Part shown: piece after piece, positions 17,335-27,106 of the stretch
Numbering within the stretch: the stretch's first letter is position 1
How the letters are laid out: every line of letters starts with the position of its first letter
Source of the DNA: Streptomyces sp. M92
Lineage (GTDB): Bacteria > Actinomycetota > Actinomycetes > Streptomycetales > Streptomycetaceae
NCBI RefSeq assembly: GCF_028473745.1
Contig: NZ_CP101137.1
Location: forward strand, 4,216,001-4,280,000
Direction: 5' to 3'
DNA length: 64,000 nucleotides
The notes under the pieces: model-generated
What the model saw: only the letters and a program-made list of their open reading frames with translations
What the model was told of the DNA's origin: nothing
Databases searched by the model: none
Made by a program: the position numbers and the translations under genes

Positions 17335-18303
17335 TCACCGGCGTGTCGCAGGACCGTGTCCGACCCGTTCGCGCACCCGGCGCACCAGCTCATCCGCGGC
17401 CTGCGGCCACTGTGCGTACTGAAAGTCGAAGCCTGCCTTGACCAATCTGCCTGGGACGACACGGCGGCTCTTCAGTAGCAGTTCGGTGTCGGTACGCAGA
17501 GCGATCGCGCCGACCTCGGCCATCCACTTGGTCGCTGGGATACCCACCGGTGCACCCCACTCAGAGCGCAGGGTGCGCATGAATGCGCGCTGCGGCAGGG
17601 GGTGGGGAGCTGCCAGGTTCACCGGCCCCGCCATGTCTCCCCTGTCGATCAGGAACTCCACCGCGCGCACGAAGTCGTGTTCGTGGATCCATGACACGTA
17701 CTGCGCTCCACCGGCGACCGAGCCGCCGAGACCCAGGCGGGCCAGTCCCAGCAGGACGGAGAAGACCCCGCCGGGGTCCGGGCTCATCACCATGGCCGAG
17801 CGCAGAGCGACCTTGCGCGTGGCCGGTGTTTCCGCCTGCTGCTGAGCCTGCTCCCAGGCTTTGGCGATCTCGACGCTGTACGCCCAGTAGTCCGGCATGC
17901 CCGGCTCGGTACCGCCGATCACACCTGTGGCCTCGTCGTTGGGGGCGTCGAAGCGATGCGCGTACACCGTCGCGGTGCTCATCTGCAGCCAGACGCGGGG
18001 CGGTCGGGCAGCAGCCGCGATCGCGGCGCCCACGACCCGGGTGGAGCCGACCCGGGAGTCCATCATTTCCCGCAGATTGGCCGCCGTGTACCGGCAACTC
18101 ACGGAGCGTCCGGCCAGATTGATGACGACATCGCTGCCATCCACCGCCGCCGTCCACGGCCCCAGGGTCCGACCGTCCCACTGGACCTCGCCCTCGCGCC
18201 TGGGGCGTCTGGTGAGTATCACGACCTCGTGGCCGGCGCCGGCCAGTGCGCGCTTCAGGACAGCGCCGACCTGTCCGGTGCCGCCCGGAATCACAATCCG
18301 CAT
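17335..18303 (-). CDS. TIGR01777-family NAD(P)-dependent epimerase (YfcH/SulA-like)
   Basis: This 322-residue extended-SDR protein has the N-terminal Rossmann motif GGTGQVG, the VVINLAG segment, an STATVYAH...YWAYSVE region in place of the usual S/YxxxK catalytic site and the C-terminal DUF1731 tail (PATKWMAEVGAIALRTDTELLLKSRRVVP). The substrate is unknown for the family. The gene stands alone on the minus strand. Confidence 0.85.
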   Translation of the reverse strand: MRIVIPGGTGQVGAVLKRALAGAGHEVVILTRRPRREGEVQWDGRTLGPWTAAVDGSDVVINLAGRSVSCRYTAANLREMMDSRVGSTRVVGAAIAAAARPPRVWLQMSTATVYAHRFDAPNDEATGVIGGTEPGMPDYWAYSVEIAKAWEQAQQQAETPATRKVALRSAMVMSPDPGGVFSVLLGLARLGLGGSVAGGAQYVSWIHEHDFVRAVEFLIDRGDMAGPVNLAAPHPLPQRAFMRTLRSEWGAPVGIPATKWMAEVGAIALRTDTELLLKSRRVVPGRLVKAGFDFQYAQWPQAADELVRRVRERVGHGPATRR

Positions 18304-18379
18304 CGGCTCCCCCTCCTCCGTCTCGGGTGAGCTTAGACCAAAGAGTTGAACGCGTTCAAAATCAGCGTGAGGGCCACCC

Positions 18380-18937
18380 TTGCAGCCGGCCCCGCCGTGC
18401 GGTCAGGGTGCTGGACTTCGCCCCCGCTGGGCGGCGCCGATCTTCAGTTCCCTGGAGACGTTCATTGCCCGGCTGGCTCGCGAACGGGTGGAGCTTTCGC
18501 TCGAAGGGCCAGCCGCGGAGCAGTCGCTGCTTGGCTTGGTCCAGGCGGTGCACGCAGACGCGTGCAAGGTTGCCTCCTGCCGGATCGTCTCTCACATGAC
18601 CACCACAGACGGTGAGCCAGTCGAGTTCGCCGGCGTCCGCGTTGAGCCGGTGATCTCGGAAGCGGCCGACCACGGCCGCCAGCTGCTGAGGATTGTCTCT
18701 GCGGTGATCGCTGGGGCTTCGAGTGCCTACGGCCGGGACCGACCGAACGACTTCCCGCCGCCGGAGAGCGCCGTGATCGCGCGCGAGAGCGGCTCGCAGC
18801 CGTTCGATCTGGCCAAGCCGCTGTCGCTGCGAATCGAGCGGTTCATGCTGCTGGTGCGGCTGCTGAGGCCGGGTACCAGCGAGTCGATGGCAGAGGTCCA
18901 AGGGGAGACCGCACGGTCCGACGACGAGCTTTCCTGA
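18380..18937 (+). pseudogene. Conserved hypothetical protein, probably 5'-truncated
   Basis: From about 18470 the frame is well conserved in character (LLGLVQAVHADACKVASCRI; EPVEFAGVRVEPVISEAA; DLAKPLSLRIERFMLLVRLL), with normal codon bias to a stop at 18937. The first ~30 codons have no domain and no ribosome-binding site, so the native start is probably lost. I recognise it as a conserved Streptomyces protein without known function. Confidence 0.45.
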
Positions 18938-19087
18938 CCCGTCGCCGGCGCATCGCGAACACAGGCGCCCCACGACGACCGGCAGACAGGTCGGGAAGCG
19001 GTACCTCCGTGCGGAGGATCCTGGAGGCCCGTGAAGCGGAAAGGGCTTATATAGGACGTATTGGATGTTTCCTTTCGAGGAGGCGGT

Positions 19088-19249
19088 ATGTCGTACGGGT
19101 CGATCGTGGGTCCCGGCAGCACGCTGGCGGCCACAGGGCTGGCGACCGGACAGATCTGGCTGGTGGTGGCCAGTGTGATCGCGGTACTGGTGGGAGCGAT
19201 CATGGTCAGGGCGTCCTTCCGGCGTGGCAAGGGGCCGGTGGAGCAGTGA
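19088..19249 (+). CDS. LAXTG-motif microprotein coupled to the glycosyltransferase
   Basis: A strong ribosome-binding site (GAGGAGG) precedes the ATG at 19088. The 53-residue product reads like a bare sortase sorting signal: LAATG at residues 13-17, one hydrophobic segment (GQIWLVVASVIAVLVGAIMV), then the basic tail RASFRRGKG. There is no signal peptide. Its TGA overlaps the GTG start of the glycosyltransferase (GTGA), so the two are translationally coupled. It may be a small membrane partner of the synthase rather than an anchored protein. Confidence 0.7.
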   Translation: MSYGSIVGPGSTLAATGLATGQIWLVVASVIAVLVGAIMVRASFRRGKGPVEQ

Positions 19250-20724
19250 CACCGTGCACCTTCGCCCGTGTGCGCGGGCGGTACGCGGCCGCCCGCGAAC
19301 CGGCGCCCGTCAGGTCTGTGCCGAAGCGGTGGCCGGGTGTGGCGCCGCTGCCGCGGGCCTGGCACGCTTCGTCCCCGGCAGTGATCGTGCTGGGCGCGGT
19401 CCCGCTGACCGCCTTCCTGGCCTGGGGGGTGGCCCATGTCTACAGCACGGTCGTCACGCTCGTCGGTGGGGACGAGGGGATGGTGCTGCCGTGGCTGGTG
19501 TCGTTCCTGCTGTTGTGGTGGGTGCCGCTGTCCTGGCTGGAGCGGCCCCGCACCGTCCCGCCGCATGAGGAGACGGCGCTCGACCTGCTGAAGGTCACCG
19601 TGCAGATCCCGGTCTACAACGAGGACCCCGTCGCATTGCGCGGCTGCCTGCACTCCCTGCTCGTCCAGACCCGGCCGGTGGACCGCATCCGGGTCGTCGA
19701 CGACGGATCGGTCTACGGCGACGGCTCGCCCATGACGTACGACGACGTGCGCGCCGAACTCCTCGAGCGGGCCGCCGCCCACGGGGTGGAGGTCACCTGG
19801 GACCGTACCCCCAACCAGGGCAAGCGGCACGCACAGATGCACGTCCTGGCCACCGACGACGCCGACATCTTCGTCACCCTCGACAGCGACTCCCTCCTCG
19901 ACCCCGAAGCGATCGCCGAGGGACTGAAACCCTTCGCCAATCCGAAGACCTCCTCGGTCGCGGGCCAGGTAATCGTCCTCAACTACGACGCCAACGCGCT
20001 GACCCGGATGACCAACCTGCTGTACCTGCCCTTCACCCGAGGTCTGCGCTCCGCCCAGTCCGTGCTCGGTCGCGTCACCATCAACTCCGGCACGCTCGCC
20101 TTCTACCGGGCTCACGTCGTGCGTGACGCGGCCGGCGTCTACGAGCATGAGACGTTCAGGGGCCGGCCCATGCAGATGAACGACGACTCCATGCTCACCT
20201 TCTACGGACTTCTGGCCGGCGACACCGTCCACCAGCCCTCCTCGCTCGTCTTCACCCTCGTCCCCGAACGCTGGTCGCACTACCTGCGCCAGCAGATGCG
20301 CTGGATGCGCGGTACGACCGTGCGCCATCTATGGTGGCTGCGCTACATGCCCATGAACGGCGTCGTCTTCTGGTCCACCGTCGCGGAGTACGTTCACATC
20401 GTCCTCGGCCTCGCCATCCCCGCCGCCGTCCTCGCCAGCCCCGGCCTGCGCGCCCACACCGGCACCCTCCTGCTCGCCGGCGTCGTCATCGGCACCGCGA
20501 TGAGCTATCTGATGACCCTGCGCCTGTTCACCGTGCACCGCACCGACATGCGTCTGCGCCAGCTCCTGCTGCTCTTCGCCCTCGCCCCGCTCGCCTCCGG
20601 CTGGCGAGCCCTGGTCCTGCGCCCGATGTACTTCTACGCGATGGCCACCTGCCACCGCGTCAACCGCTGGGGCACCCGTACCAGCGTCGAAGTCACCCGT
20701 ACCCCTCGTCAGCAGACGGCGTGA
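19246..20724 (+). CDS. Processive family-2 glycosyltransferase (hyaluronan/cellulose synthase-like)
   Basis: This 492-residue membrane enzyme has two N-terminal hydrophobic segments, a cytosolic GT2 core and four or five C-terminal transmembrane helices. Core motifs are QIPVYNEDP, VVDDGS, TLDSDS (metal-binding DxD), NDDS (catalytic acidic pair) and QQMRWMRG, the QxxRW signature of processive synthases. It probably extends and exports a polysaccharide through its own channel, but the sugar cannot be told from sequence. The GTG start at 19246 overlaps the upstream microprotein stop. Its stop faces the convergent BTAD gene. Confidence 0.88.
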   Translation: MTPCTFARVRGRYAAAREPAPVRSVPKRWPGVAPLPRAWHASSPAVIVLGAVPLTAFLAWGVAHVYSTVVTLVGGDEGMVLPWLVSFLLLWWVPLSWLERPRTVPPHEETALDLLKVTVQIPVYNEDPVALRGCLHSLLVQTRPVDRIRVVDDGSVYGDGSPMTYDDVRAELLERAAAHGVEVTWDRTPNQGKRHAQMHVLATDDADIFVTLDSDSLLDPEAIAEGLKPFANPKTSSVAGQVIVLNYDANALTRMTNLLYLPFTRGLRSAQSVLGRVTINSGTLAFYRAHVVRDAAGVYEHETFRGRPMQMNDDSMLTFYGLLAGDTVHQPSSLVFTLVPERWSHYLRQQMRWMRGTTVRHLWWLRYMPMNGVVFWSTVAEYVHIVLGLAIPAAVLASPGLRAHTGTLLLAGVVIGTAMSYLMTLRLFTVHRTDMRLRQLLLLFALAPLASGWRALVLRPMYFYAMATCHRVNRWGTRTSVEVTRTPRQQTA

Positions 20725-20815
20725 AAGGCGTCAGCAAGGCTCTGGGGGCGCACCGACCTCACCGGCCTGGCTGACCTGCACGTCCGCCGGTGGTGCGCGC
20801 AACGGTGGCCGGTGG

Positions 20816-23800
20816 TCACCGCGCCGATTCCGCCAGCTCACGTGCCCACCTCACCCAGCGGGCCCCGGCCGGGTAGGGCAGCGCCCGCGCCAGCGATCGG
20901 GCACGGTCCAGTTGCCGTGTGCCCTCCTCGGGACGCGCGAGCCGGGCGAGGGCCGCCCCCAGGGCCGCCCGGGCCTCCACCTCGGCGAGGCGCTCCCCCG
21001 TGCGACAGGTCCGCGTCACCTCGGTGCGCGCGAGGCTCAGGGCCGTCTCGGGGTTGCCGGTGAGGAGACGGGCCCAGGCGGTGAGGACGGGAGCGCCGTT
21101 CGTGTGACCGTCGAGGACGCGCAGCGCGTCCTTTGGGCGGCCGGTGTGCAGGGCGATCTCGGCGCGGGCGGTGCGTGCTTCGTGCTCGGCCTGCCGGTCC
21201 CCCTGTGCGGAGATGACTGCCTCAGCACGGTCCAGAAGGATGGTGGCTCTCGTCGCCGCGCCGTCGCGTGCGTGTACGCGCGCCAGCGTCACCAAGGCGT
21301 ACGGGAGGCACCAGGCGTCGTACGATTCCGCACCCGCGACGGCCCGTCCGGCGAGGTCCCGGGCCGGACCGGGTTCTTCGAGCAGAAGCCACAGCTCGGC
21401 GAGATTGGCACGTTCGAACGCAGCGGCGGTCGGATCTCCGGACCGTTCGGACAGACCGAGGGCGCGGGTACCGATGTCCACGGCCTCCCGCAGCCGGCCG
21501 GCCCGGCGCGCGTTCTCCCGCGCCGTCGACAGGACCGAGCCGAGCAGCGTCGGGTCGCCGTACGCCTCGGCCGGTGCCAGCGCCAGGTCGCCCGCTTCCC
21601 GGGCCTCGTCGAAGCGGCCGGCCAGGCCGAGGTTGGCCGCCCGCAGGGCGTGGGCGCGTGCCGTCAGCGCCTGGCCCGGAGCGTCAGGTACGAGACGGGC
21701 GGCCGTCAGGGCGTCCAGGGCGGCTTCCGCGCCCACCGTGTACCGGCCCTGCACGCAGTGGACGACCGACCGGGCCAGATGGTGGCCGGCCGCGGGTGCC
21801 GGGGCCGTGTCCGGTGTGACCGGATGCTCGCCCAGGGTCCGCAGGGCCGGGCCCGGGGCGCTGGTCTTGACGAGGGTCTCGGAGAGCAGGGCCGCCGTGA
21901 AAACAGTGTCGTCGTGGTCCCCGCGCCGCTCGAACTCGGCGAGGGCCGGCCGCAGCGCGTCGGCGGCCTGCTCGAAGTGGCCCATCCTGCGCAGCACATG
22001 GGCGTGGGCCAGCCGGGCGCGGGCCGCGTCCACGTCGAGGCGGGCCAGCAGGTCCCGGTAGTAGCGGTCGGCGGTGTCGTTGGCGTACAGGCCGGCGGCG
22101 CGCTCGGCAGCCCGGCGCAGGTACTCGGCCGCCCGGGAGTCGTCGGCGCGCGTGTAGTGCGAGGCGAGGGCGTCGACCGCGTCCGGGCGGCGCCGGGCGA
22201 TGGTGCGGGCGAACGCCGAGTGCAGCGTCCGGCGGCGGACCGCGCCGAGCTGCTCGTAGCAGGTGAGTCGTACCAACGGATGCCGGAAGGCCAGTCCCGC
22301 CTCGGGTCTGCCGGCGACCACCACCTGCCGTTCCTCGACGAGGGAGGCCGTGACGGCGCGCTCAAGGGCCTCGGCCGCGGCCGCTCCGGCCACCGGCGGG
22401 AGCAGCCCGTGCGCGGCGACGTCCAGCAGCTCGGTCAGTGCCGCTTCGCCCCCTGCGACGGAGAGCGCCTCCACGACCCGGCGGGTGTCCGGATCGAGCC
22501 GTACGAGCCGGTCGGCCACCAGTTCCCGCACCCTCTCCGGGGTGACAGCGTTGTCATCGTCGACTGGGCCGCGGGCGAGTTCCAGGGCGAACAGCGGGTT
22601 GCCCAGGGACAGCCGCCACACCCGCAGGGCCCGGCCGCCGTCCGGTCCGGGGCCGGTCGCGTCACGCACCACAGCCCGGCATGCCTCTTCGTCGAGCCGG
22701 CCCAACTCCTCGCGTACGGCGAGACGCTGCCGCAGCAGGGAAGCGAGGACCGTTCGGCGCGGATCGCCGGCGGGGAGTTCCTCCTCCCGGAACGTCACGA
22801 CGAACCGCAGTGCCGTTCCGCGTTCTCCTGCCCGCCGGGCGAGGTGCCCGAGGAGCTGAAAGGAGCCAGTGTCCGCAGCGTGCAGGTCGTCCAGGACGAC
22901 GAGCACCGGGCAGCGGGCGGCCAGGTCGGCGAGGAACATCGTGCCGGCCCGGAACAGCCGGTCGCGTTCCTCCTCCGGGCTGCGCTCGCCACCGGGGCCG
23001 ACCCGGCCGAGCGAGGGCAGGAACGCGGCCAGTTCCGGGTACTCCGCGCCCACCCGGGCCCGTTCGGCGGCATCGTGTTCGGCAAGGCGGCCGTCGAAAG
23101 CCTCCGCGAACGCCCCGTACGGGGTGTGCCCTTCCGCCTCCTGGCCTCCGCCCCACAGGACGGCCGTACCGTCCGCGGCGGCCCGCCGTGCGGCCTCGCC
23201 GACCAGACGGGTCTTGCCCACACCGGCCTCGCCGGTGAGCAGGGTGACGGGCGCTCCGCCGGGCGCGAGCAGCCGGTTCAGGACGTCGTCGCGGCCGCGC
23301 AACGGCGGGATCTCGGGGGCCGCCCGCAGCGGTGCGGGCAAAAGTGAGGCGGCGGGTACAGGGGCGGGGCCGGCGGCGAGCGCGGCGCGGTGCAGGCGTT
23401 CCGTCTCCGGGCCGGGCCGTACGCCGAGTTCCGTGTCGAGCAGTTCGCGGCACAGGTGGTACTGGCGCACCGCGCGTCGGCGCAGTCCCTGCCGCAGCCA
23501 GGCGTCGATGAGGACGCGGTGGGCGACCTCCTCGGCGGGGCTGGTGGCCAGGACCTCCTCGGCGGCCGAGGCGGCCTTGGCCGGGGCCCCGTGAGCGAGG
23601 TGCTGCTCGGCGAGGCGGAGCAGCAGGTGTTCGCGCAGCAGCGCGAGCTGCCCGCGTCGGTCCGCGGCCCAGGGCGCGTAACGGTCTTCCGGCAGCAGCT
23701 CGCCGGTGAACCGCTCCAGCGCCCGGGCCAGTTCCGCCGTTCGTCCCTCGGTCAGGGCCGCCCGGCCGACGGCCTCGGCCTCGTCGGCGTCGATCCACAC

Positions 23801-24151
23801 GGTCGCGGGGGAGAGGGACAGCAGTCCGCCGTCCGCGATCAGGTACGAGGAGGTCGCGCGGGGCGCTAGTTCGGGTTCCAGGGCGTGCCGGGCGGCGTGC
23901 AGGGCGACGCGCAGGCTGCCTGCGGCCGATCGCGGCTCGGCGTCGGGCCAGCACACCGCCATGACCTGCTCGCGGTGGAGCCGGTGGCCGGGGATGACGG
24001 CGAGCAGTTTCACCAGGGCGCGGGCGCCGGGCCGCGGCCAGCGCTCGGCCGGAGCGGGTCCGCCGTCGCGGGTCACCCGAAATCCGCCGAAGAGGTGCAG
24101 GCGCAAGCGCGGAGCGGTGGTGTCGTCACCGTCCGGAAAGCGCGCCTTCAT
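20816..24151 (-). CDS. Large BTAD/SARP-like regulator with AAA ATPase and TPR domains
   Basis: This 1111-residue protein has an N-terminal winged helix (RLHLFGGFRVTRDGG), a BTAD domain (to ~250, GLRRRAVRQYHLCRELLDTELG), then a NACHT/AAA-like ATPase with Walker A GEAGVGKTRLVGEA and Walker B VLVVLDDLHAAD. About 400 residues of TPR-like helical repeats follow. Such proteins integrate nucleotide and ligand sensing to activate secondary-metabolite or exported-enzyme genes. I prefer ATG 24151 (MKARFP) over the longer frame because it sits next to the domain start. It lies just downstream of the secreted protease operon, separated by a terminator, and may regulate it. Confidence 0.85.
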   Translation of the reverse strand: MKARFPDGDDTTAPRLRLHLFGGFRVTRDGGPAPAERWPRPGARALVKLLAVIPGHRLHREQVMAVCWPDAEPRSAAGSLRVALHAARHALEPELAPRATSSYLIADGGLLSLSPATVWIDADEAEAVGRAALTEGRTAELARALERFTGELLPEDRYAPWAADRRGQLALLREHLLLRLAEQHLAHGAPAKAASAAEEVLATSPAEEVAHRVLIDAWLRQGLRRRAVRQYHLCRELLDTELGVRPGPETERLHRAALAAGPAPVPAASLLPAPLRAAPEIPPLRGRDDVLNRLLAPGGAPVTLLTGEAGVGKTRLVGEAARRAAADGTAVLWGGGQEAEGHTPYGAFAEAFDGRLAEHDAAERARVGAEYPELAAFLPSLGRVGPGGERSPEEERDRLFRAGTMFLADLAARCPVLVVLDDLHAADTGSFQLLGHLARRAGERGTALRFVVTFREEELPAGDPRRTVLASLLRQRLAVREELGRLDEEACRAVVRDATGPGPDGGRALRVWRLSLGNPLFALELARGPVDDDNAVTPERVRELVADRLVRLDPDTRRVVEALSVAGGEAALTELLDVAAHGLLPPVAGAAAAEALERAVTASLVEERQVVVAGRPEAGLAFRHPLVRLTCYEQLGAVRRRTLHSAFARTIARRRPDAVDALASHYTRADDSRAAEYLRRAAERAAGLYANDTADRYYRDLLARLDVDAARARLAHAHVLRRMGHFEQAADALRPALAEFERRGDHDDTVFTAALLSETLVKTSAPGPALRTLGEHPVTPDTAPAPAAGHHLARSVVHCVQGRYTVGAEAALDALTAARLVPDAPGQALTARAHALRAANLGLAGRFDEAREAGDLALAPAEAYGDPTLLGSVLSTARENARRAGRLREAVDIGTRALGLSERSGDPTAAAFERANLAELWLLLEEPGPARDLAGRAVAGAESYDAWCLPYALVTLARVHARDGAATRATILLDRAEAVISAQGDRQAEHEARTARAEIALHTGRPKDALRVLDGHTNGAPVLTAWARLLTGNPETALSLARTEVTRTCRTGERLAEVEARAALGAALARLARPEEGTRQLDRARSLARALPYPAGARWVRWARELAESAR

Positions 24152-24177
24152 GGGACTGCACTGTAATCGAACGTACC

Positions 24178-24210
24178 GGGTGCTCCCCCGGGGTGACCGG
24201 GGGAGCACCC
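24178..24210 (-). terminator. Terminator hairpin after the protease operon
   Basis: GGGTGCTCCCCCGG and CCGGGGGAGCACCC pair perfectly (14 bp) around GGTGA, 10 nt after the stop of the FG-GAP gene and before the BTAD gene start. Confidence 0.8.
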
Positions 24211-24220
24211 GCCCCCCGGG

Positions 24221-27106
24221 TCAGGAGAGCTTGTACGTGGTGACCTGGTGGATGCCGTTGTCCTGGACCAGGTACCGGCCGCCGAGATCCTCGGCGATCC
24301 GGTCGCGGCCGTAGTCGTCGCCGTTGAGCGAGAGCACCTCGTCGGTGCCGTCACCGTCGAGGTCGGCGGCCAGATGGTTGCGTCCGCCCATGAGCCCGGC
24401 GCTGCCGACGCTCGGGACGTAGGAGCCCGGGGTGCCGAAGACGCTCGGGTCCCAGGCGTAGACGCCGCTCTCCACACCGCCGATCAGCAGCTTGCGGCCA
24501 CCGGGGCCGGTCGCGAAGCCGGCGGCGTAGGACTGCGGGACGGTCAGGACCGTCAGGTCCTCCTCGTCCTCGCCGCGGAACGCCCGGAACGACGAGGTGC
24601 CTGCCTGGTACAGCACACCGCCGTCGGTGAAGAAGGCGTTGTGCGTCCACAGGCCGCCGACGACGGCGGTGTGCACGACCTCGCCGGTGCGGCCGTCGCG
24701 GATCTCCATGTACTGCTGGAGGCTCACGGCGTCGGTGCCGCCGACCCGACCCCTGAACGCCCACAGGTGCACGACGGCGTGCCCGTCCGCGTACGGGATC
24801 TCGGGGGAGGCGAAGGTGCCCCGGTAGGTCAGGGCGGCGTGGATCACGCCGTCGGTCGACCTGGCCGGTGCCTCGGGTGCGGCGTGCCACTCGACCTCGC
24901 CGGTCCCGGCGTTCAGAGCGACCGCTTTCGCCGCCGGGTCGGCCAGGGTGATCGCGTCCGCTCTGGAGTAGGAGGTGTAGACCCGGCCGTCGGCCACCGA
25001 TGGGTCGGCGAAGACGACACCGCCGAGGTCTGCGGGTGCCGAGTACGACCACAGGCGGTGGCCGGCGCCGTCGTAGGCGTCGAGCGTCCCGGTCGGCACC
25101 AGCAGGTCCCGCGCGCCGTCGCGATCGAGGTCGGCCAGGGTGACGGAGCGCACGAAGGCGCCGCCGCCGTCGACGGTGGTCAGCGTGCGGCCGGTGCGTC
25201 CGTCGAGGACGATGACGGCGGTGTCGGCGGCGACGACGACCTCGGGTCGGCCGTCGCCCGTGACGTCCCCGGTCACCAGTTCGTGGACCGGACCCGGCAC
25301 GGTCGCCCGCCACAGCTTCTCGGGGCGCCCGGAGACGAGGGAGGGCCCCGAGTAGGCCCACACGCCGTTCGAGGAGCCGGCCATCACCACGTCCGAGGCG
25401 CCGTCCTTGTCGAGGTCGGCGGCCCGCGCGTGTCCGATGTCGGCCCGCAGTGGAGTCACCGACCGTTGCTTGCCGTTGCCCAGCCGGAAGGTGCGGACGT
25501 TCTCGCTCTGGTCGACGACCCGGATGCGGGTGTCGTGGCCGTCGCGCACGACCTCCTGGTACATGGGAGAGGCGGCGGTGCCCTTCTCCTGCCACTTGAT
25601 CGCGCCCTTGGCGGAGAACACCGTGAGTGCCGCCAGGCGGCTACCGCCGACGTTCTCGGCTGCGGCGATCTTCTCGTCGTTCTCCGCGGAGGCGATCAGC
25701 CGGCCGTCGGCCATCGCCAGGCGCCAGACGCTCGCACCGTTCTGGATGTTGTCCGGGTCCCGCTTGAAGGTGTGCGACCACAGCGCCGAGCCGGGGGCGT
25801 CGCCGTCCAACGCGCGGACGGTGGCGGCGTTGACGTACAGGTTGCTGTCCAGTGACGACTCGGAGACCGCGTACTCGGCGCCCTTGCGGGAGTCGAGGGC
25901 GCCGACGGTCAGGGCGGTGGGCAGCACGTTGACCCGGCTGTCCAGTGTCTCGCGCCGTCCGGATGCGAGGTCGTACGCGGCGATCTCGTAGCGCACCCCG
26001 TCCGTGGGGTCGGCCTGCTCGAGGGCGACGATCCGGCCGCGTCCGGCGTCCAGGCGGAGCTGACGGCTGTAGAGCGCGCTGTCCGCCGACCAGAGGACGG
26101 AACCGTCCGCGCTGTCGAGGACGAGGGTGCGGCCCAGACCCTCGGTGTCGTCGGTCCCGGCCCGGTCCCAGGAGACGACGGCCCGGCCCGCGCCGATGTC
26201 CTGGAGGTCGCCCCAGTTGACGGATCCGGTTTCCCCGGTGTCGTACGTCCACGTCGACGCGGGGGTCAGCGCGCCGTCGGCCGAGGTGAAGCGGATGCCG
26301 GTCAGCTTCGCGGTGTCGGCGGCGGGGGAGTCGAGGCTCATCCGGGGAGCGTCGGCGACCAGCAGGGTGCCGTCGACGACCCGGACCGCGGAGGCGTAGT
26401 CGTACAGCTTCGACCACAGGGTCTTGCCGGTGGCGCCGTCGACCACGGTGACGAAGGTGCCGGTGGACAGCGAGGAGCCCGGCGAGGTGATCGGGCGGTA
26501 GGGCACCGCGCCGACGCTCGCGGTGAACACGAGGTCGTCGGTGCCGTCACCGGTCAGGTCGTCGGTGGAGTACCCGTTGTCGGAGGTGGGGGAGAACGGG
26601 GAGACCGCGTTGTAGCCCATCAGGATGCGGGCCGGGTAGGGCTCGGTCTGCCAGGGGCGGAGCGGCTTCGCCTGCCAGTCCTCGTACAGGGAGCTGTTGG
26701 TCCGCTCCCACACCGCGTCGCCGTCGGCGGTGCGGCGCTGGATGCTGCCGAGGCTGGTGAGCATGAAGTAGTCGCCCTTGCGGCCCACGGGCGCGGTGGC
26801 CCCCATGCCGCGGACGCCCTCCAGGGTGGAGGCGGGGGTGAAGGTGACCGGCGCGGCGGCGTCGGCCTCGGTGGGGGCGGAGGCGGTTCTCCGCTCCTGT
26901 CCCTTTTCCGCGTGGTCTTGGGCATCGCCGTACGCGTCGAGCGTGACGCGGGCGGCGAGCTTGTCGGCCTGGGCGGTGCTGAGCTTCAGGACGTCGCCGT
27001 CGCCCGTGCCCGCCGCCAGGGCCGGCGGGGCGGCGCTCAGGCAGAGTCCGGCCGTGACCAGGGCGGAGGCGAGCCGCAAGGTGTGCCGGGAGGTGTGGGT
27101 GGTCAT
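24221..27106 (-). CDS. Secreted FG-GAP/VCBS-PQQ-like beta-propeller protein
   Basis: This 961-residue exported protein has a signal peptide (RLASALVTAGLCLSAAPPALAA). Repeated FG-GAP calcium-binding elements follow (DLTGDGTDDLVF; DLDKDGASDVVM; DVTGDGRPEVVV; DLDRDGARDLLV; DLDGDGTDEVLS), with PQQ-like blades (DGATGKTLWS). It is likely a large extracellular propeller for binding or scaffolding. The ATG at 27106 shares one base with the stop of the subtilisin gene (TGATG), so the two are coupled. It may be the protease's partner or substrate-binding subunit. Confidence 0.85.
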   Translation of the reverse strand: MTTHTSRHTLRLASALVTAGLCLSAAPPALAAGTGDGDVLKLSTAQADKLAARVTLDAYGDAQDHAEKGQERRTASAPTEADAAAPVTFTPASTLEGVRGMGATAPVGRKGDYFMLTSLGSIQRRTADGDAVWERTNSSLYEDWQAKPLRPWQTEPYPARILMGYNAVSPFSPTSDNGYSTDDLTGDGTDDLVFTASVGAVPYRPITSPGSSLSTGTFVTVVDGATGKTLWSKLYDYASAVRVVDGTLLVADAPRMSLDSPAADTAKLTGIRFTSADGALTPASTWTYDTGETGSVNWGDLQDIGAGRAVVSWDRAGTDDTEGLGRTLVLDSADGSVLWSADSALYSRQLRLDAGRGRIVALEQADPTDGVRYEIAAYDLASGRRETLDSRVNVLPTALTVGALDSRKGAEYAVSESSLDSNLYVNAATVRALDGDAPGSALWSHTFKRDPDNIQNGASVWRLAMADGRLIASAENDEKIAAAENVGGSRLAALTVFSAKGAIKWQEKGTAASPMYQEVVRDGHDTRIRVVDQSENVRTFRLGNGKQRSVTPLRADIGHARAADLDKDGASDVVMAGSSNGVWAYSGPSLVSGRPEKLWRATVPGPVHELVTGDVTGDGRPEVVVAADTAVIVLDGRTGRTLTTVDGGGAFVRSVTLADLDRDGARDLLVPTGTLDAYDGAGHRLWSYSAPADLGGVVFADPSVADGRVYTSYSRADAITLADPAAKAVALNAGTGEVEWHAAPEAPARSTDGVIHAALTYRGTFASPEIPYADGHAVVHLWAFRGRVGGTDAVSLQQYMEIRDGRTGEVVHTAVVGGLWTHNAFFTDGGVLYQAGTSSFRAFRGEDEEDLTVLTVPQSYAAGFATGPGGRKLLIGGVESGVYAWDPSVFGTPGSYVPSVGSAGLMGGRNHLAADLDGDGTDEVLSLNGDDYGRDRIAEDLGGRYLVQDNGIHQVTTYKLS

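Noticed and set aside
20912..23347. 811-codon plus-strand frame
   Set aside because: It is the antisense shadow of the BTAD regulator, with no domains of its own.
24248..25855. 535-codon plus-strand frame
   Set aside because: It is the antisense of the FG-GAP protein. Its Gly/Val-rich low complexity reflects the repeated coding strand.
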